Source: Chthoniobacterales bacterium (GTDB lineage: Bacteria > Verrucomicrobiota > Verrucomicrobiia > Chthoniobacterales > UBA6821). Taken from it: DNA of 8,635 nt. Both the position numbers and the translations under genes were made by a program. Below are positions 6,445 through 8,635 of the stretch, piece by piece. The DNA is taken from contig JAIPKF010000057.1 of NCBI GenBank assembly GCA_021733705.1, positions 1 to 8,635 of the forward strand, read 5' to 3'. The stretch's first letter is position 1. Every line of letters starts with the position of its first letter. Below the pieces are notes generated by a model. The model made no database searches. It had not been told where the DNA came from and was given only the letters and a program-made list of their open reading frames with translations.

Positions 6445-6492
6445 CATCAGCCTTCGCAGCCTCTTCGTCACGATCTATGAAATATCCGGGTT
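6445..6492. repeat. possible remnant of a second copy of the repeat element
   Basis: Bases 6445-6460 match 6674-6689, inside the right end of the element, at 13 of 16 positions. Both are followed 15-17 bases later by the TATGAAATAT..CGGGTT terminal motif. This suggests the end of an adjacent same-orientation copy joined head to tail with the main element at the palindrome. The intervening bases match poorly, so the call is tentative. Confidence 0.3.
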
Positions 6493-7013
6493 AACCCGGA
6501 TATTTCATACCGATTCTGCTGCGGCTTGCGAACACCTGATGGATACTGCGTCAGCTTCGAATTGCTCCTCGGGCAGTATGAAACATACAGCCGTCGTCGC
6601 AATCCATCACCTTCGTTGACTCGCTCACTCCCGCTCGTCTCCCCCGCGGTCTCCCGACCGCCGGTGGTGTCTGCATCAGGATTCGCGGCGCCTCGCGACG
6701 AACCAGTATGAAATATGCGGGTTAAACCAGGACATAGGTTCTTTTGAAATTCCAAAGGTTGCTTTTTTTGCTTTGAGAAGGACCAAGCAAAATAAAAGTA
6801 GTATAACACGGCCCAAATCACGATGAGATCTGCCAAGTGGGTGCAGTAGTCGAAAATCGGGAATCGTTTCCAGTTTTCATGATCCACCCAAAATGCAAAT
6901 GCAGGATCAGCCCAAAAATAGCAGAGTGTGATGAGTAGTGTTGTGAGAATGAGGGAGAGTAGCGTATTTCTAAATAGGGAGGTGGAAATAGGAAGGTTTT
7001 TCATAAGTGTCAT
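6468..7013 (-). CDS. membrane protein truncated by or fused to the repeat element
   Basis: The frame encodes 181 residues, but only about the first 94 look native. These contain two membrane segments (about 16-33 and 59-79) around a short loop, DPAFAFWVDHENWKRFPIFD. That N-terminus resembles the start of PAP2-family membrane phosphatases, but the PAP2 catalytic motifs are absent, so this is only a suggestion. From about residue 95 (PGLTRIFHTGSSRGAANPD onward) the sequence is read out of the repeat element and ends at a TGA just beyond it. GLTRIFH appears at both ends because of the palindrome. The original 3' end is missing or displaced, so the protein is probably non-functional or chimeric. 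The gene lies 37 bp after the HD gene on the same strand. A second ATG (7002-7004) is an equally possible start, and AGAAG precedes the first. Confidence 0.5.
   Translation of the reverse strand: MTLMKNLPISTSLFRNTLLSLILTTLLITLCYFWADPAFAFWVDHENWKRFPIFDYCTHLADLIVIWAVLYYFYFAWSFSKQKKQPLEFQKNLCPGLTRIFHTGSSRGAANPDADTTGGRETAGETSGSERVNEGDGLRRRLYVSYCPRSNSKLTQYPSGVRKPQQNRYEISGLTRIFHRS
6476..6509. repeat. perfect 34-bp palindrome
   Basis: TATGAAATATCCGGGTT (6476-6492) is followed with no spacer by its exact reverse complement, AACCCGGATATTTCATA (6493-6509). The next outer pair (C and C) does not match. As RNA it could form a 17-bp stem with a tight loop and could also affect transcription of the converging genes. 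Its right arm is the left terminal repeat of the element at 6486-6731. Confidence 0.95.
6486..6730. mobile_element. short non-autonomous (MITE-like) repeat element with terminal inverted repeats
   Basis: The 25-bp ends at 6486-6510 and 6706-6730 are inverted repeats of each other with 3 mismatches. The outer boundary is uncertain because the left end sits in a 34-bp palindrome. The roughly 245-bp interior is clearly richer in GC than the flanking genes and carries more hairpins: GCGGTC-TCCC-GACCGC (6646-6661), GTATG-AAA-CATAC (6576-6588) and ATACTGC/GCAGTAT (6543-6549 with 6573-6579). It encodes no transposase. No clear target-site duplication is seen. The motif GTATGAAAYAT recurs at both ends and once in the middle. 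Size, ends and composition fit a MITE or other dispersed repeat. That it is mobile, or repeated elsewhere in the genome, is inference. Confidence 0.65.
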
Positions 7014-7050
7014 TTACTTCTAACATGGTGGTCTATTAGGAAAAATGGCC

Positions 7051-7638
7051 TTACTGGAGAGCATCTCTCATCATTTTTTGTGCGAAATCCCATAATACAG
7101 TGGAGCCACTATTGATATGTTGGTTCTTATCGATCACCTGTTGTGGAGTTACAGAAAATTCCTTCCAAATTGTATAATCGGAGTGAGAGTGAAGTAGCAT
7201 GGGCATCAGCCGATCGATACTAGTAGCAAACTTGGCTTCAGGTGTTTGCTGGTGATCAAATTCCATCCAAAGTGAGAGCAGCTCTTCTCCTTGCTCCTGA
7301 GGGAGTAGCCCAAAGATTTTTATGGCAGCTTCCCTTTCCCTTGCTGGTAAAGTCTCATCAGCTTCTTTGTGATAATGAAACGTATCACCCGAGTAGACCT
7401 CTACGAGATCGTGAATGAGAAGCATTTTTATGACATGAGTAATGTTGATTTGCTCATTGGCATATTCGGCAAGGATGATGGCAGCCAGTGCCAACTGCCA
7501 ACTATGTTCGGCTGAATTTTCACGACGATCTTCATGGAGAAGTTTCGTCCAGCGTAATACCGTCTTGAGCTTATCGATTTCTAGAATGAAACTCATCTGC
7601 TTCTGGAGCCGTTCATGATTTGAAAGTTTTTCTTTCAT
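7051..7638 (-). CDS. HD-domain phosphohydrolase (YfbR/HDDC2-like 5'-nucleotidase)
   Basis: A 195-residue protein of the HD metal-dependent phosphohydrolase superfamily. The metal ligands are visible: H45 (in ENSAEHSW), H76-D77 (LLIHDLVEVYSGD) and D142 (SIDRL). R29-W30, E80 and D85 line up with YfbR (R18, W19, E72, D77), as I recall that enzyme, which removes phosphate from deoxynucleoside 5'-monophosphates. The likely role is cytosolic nucleotide salvage, with substrate inferred from the subfamily. Its ATG (7636-7638) overlaps the pdxJ TAA (7638-7640) by one base as TAATG, implying translational coupling. No good Shine-Dalgarno is needed or seen. Length is normal and no key residue is missing. 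Confidence 0.88.
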   Translation of the reverse strand: MKEKLSNHERLQKQMSFILEIDKLKTVLRWTKLLHEDRRENSAEHSWQLALAAIILAEYANEQINITHVIKMLLIHDLVEVYSGDTFHYHKEADETLPAREREAAIKIFGLLPQEQGEELLSLWMEFDHQQTPEAKFATSIDRLMPMLLHSHSDYTIWKEFSVTPQQVIDKNQHINSGSTVLWDFAQKMMRDALQ

Positions 7639-8360
7639 TATAAACTTAGGTGTTCTTGATACTGCTGAATGGTTTTTTCAAGTCCGAGGTAAAGGGCATC
7701 AGCGATCAAAGCATGTCCGATGCTCACTTCATCGAGCCAAGGAATATTTTTTTTAAAAAAATGGAGGTTATTTAAATCCAAATCGTGTCCTGCATTAAGC
7801 CCGAGACCTAGCTTTTGAGCCTTGTGAGCAGCCTCTACATAAGAAGCAATAGACTCTTCTCGAAGTCCTGCTGCATATTTTCTAGCATAGTCCTCTGTGT
7901 ATAGCTCAACGCGATCGGCTCCCACAGCAGCTGCACCCTCTACCATCGCTGAATCAGGATCGACAAACAGGGAGACCCTAATCCCTGATTTTTTAAAGAG
8001 AGAGATGATTTTTTTTAAAGAATCGCAGTTTACAATCGTATCCCATCCATGATCCGAAGTGAGTTGTCCAAGGGTATCAGGAACAAGGGTAACTTGGTCG
8101 GGCTTTACTTCTAGAACAAGATCCACAAAGGGTGGATGGTCGGGATTTCCTTCAATATTGAACTCGGTTACAATATTTTTTTTAAGCTCTCGCACATCTA
8201 TGTAGCGAATATGGCGTTCATCAGGGCGAGGATGGACTGTGATTCCATCGGCTCCAAAATGTTCAATATCGATGGCTGTTTGAAGAACATTTGGAATAGT
8301 GCCTCCACGTGAATTTCGCAAGGTGGCGATTTTATTGATATTGACAGAGAGCTTAGTCAC
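7638..8360 (-). CDS. pdxJ: pyridoxine 5'-phosphate synthase
   Basis: A 240-residue protein of normal length. PdxJ condenses 1-deoxyxylulose 5-phosphate with 3-amino-2-oxopropyl phosphate to make pyridoxine 5'-phosphate, in DXP-dependent vitamin B6 synthesis. Visible marks: NINKIATLRNSRGG (7-20), GADGITVHPRPDERHIR (36-52, with H43 and H50), E70 in FNIEGNP, VSLFVDPD (129-136), LNAGHDLDL (188-196) and SIGHALIADALYLGLE (213-228, with H216). The FNIEGNP and IGHALIxDALYLGLE style is what I recall from Bacteroidota enzymes rather than E. coli. The start codon is GTG (8358-8360), supported by homology of the N-terminus, with no evident Shine-Dalgarno. It heads a likely pdxJ > HD protein > membrane protein transcript. 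Confidence 0.96.
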   Translation of the reverse strand: MTKLSVNINKIATLRNSRGGTIPNVLQTAIDIEHFGADGITVHPRPDERHIRYIDVRELKKNIVTEFNIEGNPDHPPFVDLVLEVKPDQVTLVPDTLGQLTSDHGWDTIVNCDSLKKIISLFKKSGIRVSLFVDPDSAMVEGAAAVGADRVELYTEDYARKYAAGLREESIASYVEAAHKAQKLGLGLNAGHDLDLNNLHFFKKNIPWLDEVSIGHALIADALYLGLEKTIQQYQEHLSL

Positions 8361-8418
8361 GGAAGTTTTAAAGACTAAATCACTTTTAGGGTCCAGGTAG
8401 CGCGGTGTAATTTGGCTT

Positions 8419-8446
8419 TTCTATAGAATAGAAGTGGGTTTGTCAA
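8419..8446 (-). promoter_or_regulatory. putative sigma-70 promoter for pdxJ
   Basis: On the minus strand TTGACA, a perfect -35, lies at 8446-8441. TATAGA (8425-8420) follows after a short 15-base spacer, or TAGAAA after 17. Transcription would start about 50 bases before the GTG of pdxJ. It sits in the 119-bp gap after the glgE-like stop. The short spacer for the better -10 is the main weakness. Confidence 0.45.
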
Positions 8447-8479
8447 TGAGACAGCACTCGTTCCTTCCAACTGATACAA

Positions 8480-8635
8480 TCACTCTAAATGCTTCACTCG
8501 GAAAATATGAGCAGGATGTGTTAGTGGATGGAGGGAGACAAAATTATGAGAGCCTTTCCACTGGTAGGACTCACCAGTGAGAAGATCTTCTACGAGGTAA
8601 GAACTTTCATGAGAAATTCCTAAACGATGGAGTGG
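8480..8635 (-). CDS. glgE: GlgE-like alpha-1,4-glucan:maltose-1-phosphate maltosyltransferase, C-terminal end (partial)
   Basis: The minus strand is open from the window edge to a TGA at 8482-8480, giving 51 residues. The sequence YLVEDLLTGESYQWKG, then NFVSLHP and PAHIFRV near the end, matches the terminal beta-sandwich of GlgE (pattern DLLTGExYxWxGxxNYVxLxPxxxPAHIFRV). GlgE, a GH13 enzyme, extends alpha-1,4-glucan from maltose 1-phosphate. The catalytic barrel lies beyond the window, so another GH13 protein with a similar tail cannot be excluded. pdxJ follows in the same direction after 119 bp. A GlgE route is, to my knowledge, reported for some environmental chlamydiae and other bacteria. 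Confidence 0.62.
   Translation of the reverse strand, partial: PLHRLGISHESSYLVEDLLTGESYQWKGSHNFVSLHPLTHPAHIFRVKHLE

Noticed and set aside
6412..6474. Minus-strand peptide DRDEEAAKADVVRNVVNYLN ending in TAG, possibly the lost C-terminus of the membrane protein.
   Set aside because: It is short, is cut by a stop in the palindrome, and is out of frame with the membrane gene. It may instead be element remnant.
6526..6711. A 61-codon plus-strand frame within the repeat element.
   Set aside because: It lies wholly inside the GC-rich inverted-repeat element and looks like a chance open frame.

Overview
The window reads as bacterial chromosome of moderate GC. It is densely coded and holds ten coding segments, both end genes being cut by the window edge. 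Shine-Dalgarno signals are weak or absent before most starts. The gene set suggests a member of the Planctomycetes-Verrucomicrobia-Chlamydiae (PVC) group, possibly an environmental (amoeba-associated) chlamydia. Pointers are a TPR protein with a C-terminal end of a type I associate with that group, a Ni-hook protein carrying a signal peptide, an apparent GlgE tail, and a large secreted protein with Ala/Glu-rich helical repeats and eukaryote-style basic clusters. PdxJ, however, looks like the Bacteroidota type, so the lineage is inference and Bacteroidota is not excluded.

Layout from the left. Bases 1-261 (+) are the end of recJ. Converging on it is a minus-strand cluster, phrB > proC > TPR protein (3246-284), with gaps of 45 and 20 bp: DNA photolyase, the last enzyme of proline synthesis, and an exported TPR protein. 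Divergent from phrB, 71 bp away, is a small gene (3318-3755, +). Its product carries a signal peptide followed directly by HCQIPCGIF, the nickel hook of nickel superoxide dismutase, with Phe where Tyr9 is usual. A structured 192-bp gap follows. Then comes a large secreted-type gene (3948-6416, +) whose frame is broken twice, at two points that compensate each other. It has a signal peptide, a Ser/Glu-rich low-complexity region with three K-K/R-x-K/R clusters, and a long helical region ending in 48-52-residue tandem repeats.

Bases 6417-6731 hold a small GC-rich non-autonomous repeat element with 25-bp terminal inverted repeats and a perfect 34-bp palindrome at one end. It interrupts, or replaces the 3' end of, a minus-strand membrane protein gene (from 7013) and supplies that gene's whole C-terminal half. 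Upstream of it on the same strand are an HD-domain nucleotidase (7638-7051) and pdxJ (8360-7638), joined by a TAATG stop/start overlap, with a sigma-70-like promoter before pdxJ. The right edge (8635-8480, minus) is the C-terminus of a GlgE-like maltosyltransferase.

The recognisable genes are housekeeping: DNA repair (recJ, phrB), amino acid and cofactor synthesis (proC, pdxJ), nucleotide salvage (HD protein) and storage polysaccharide (glgE). phrB and the Ni-SOD-like gene share an upstream region, a possible light/oxidative-stress pairing, but this rests on position alone. The accessory interest lies in the secreted Ni-hook protein, the broken effector-like gene and the repeat element.
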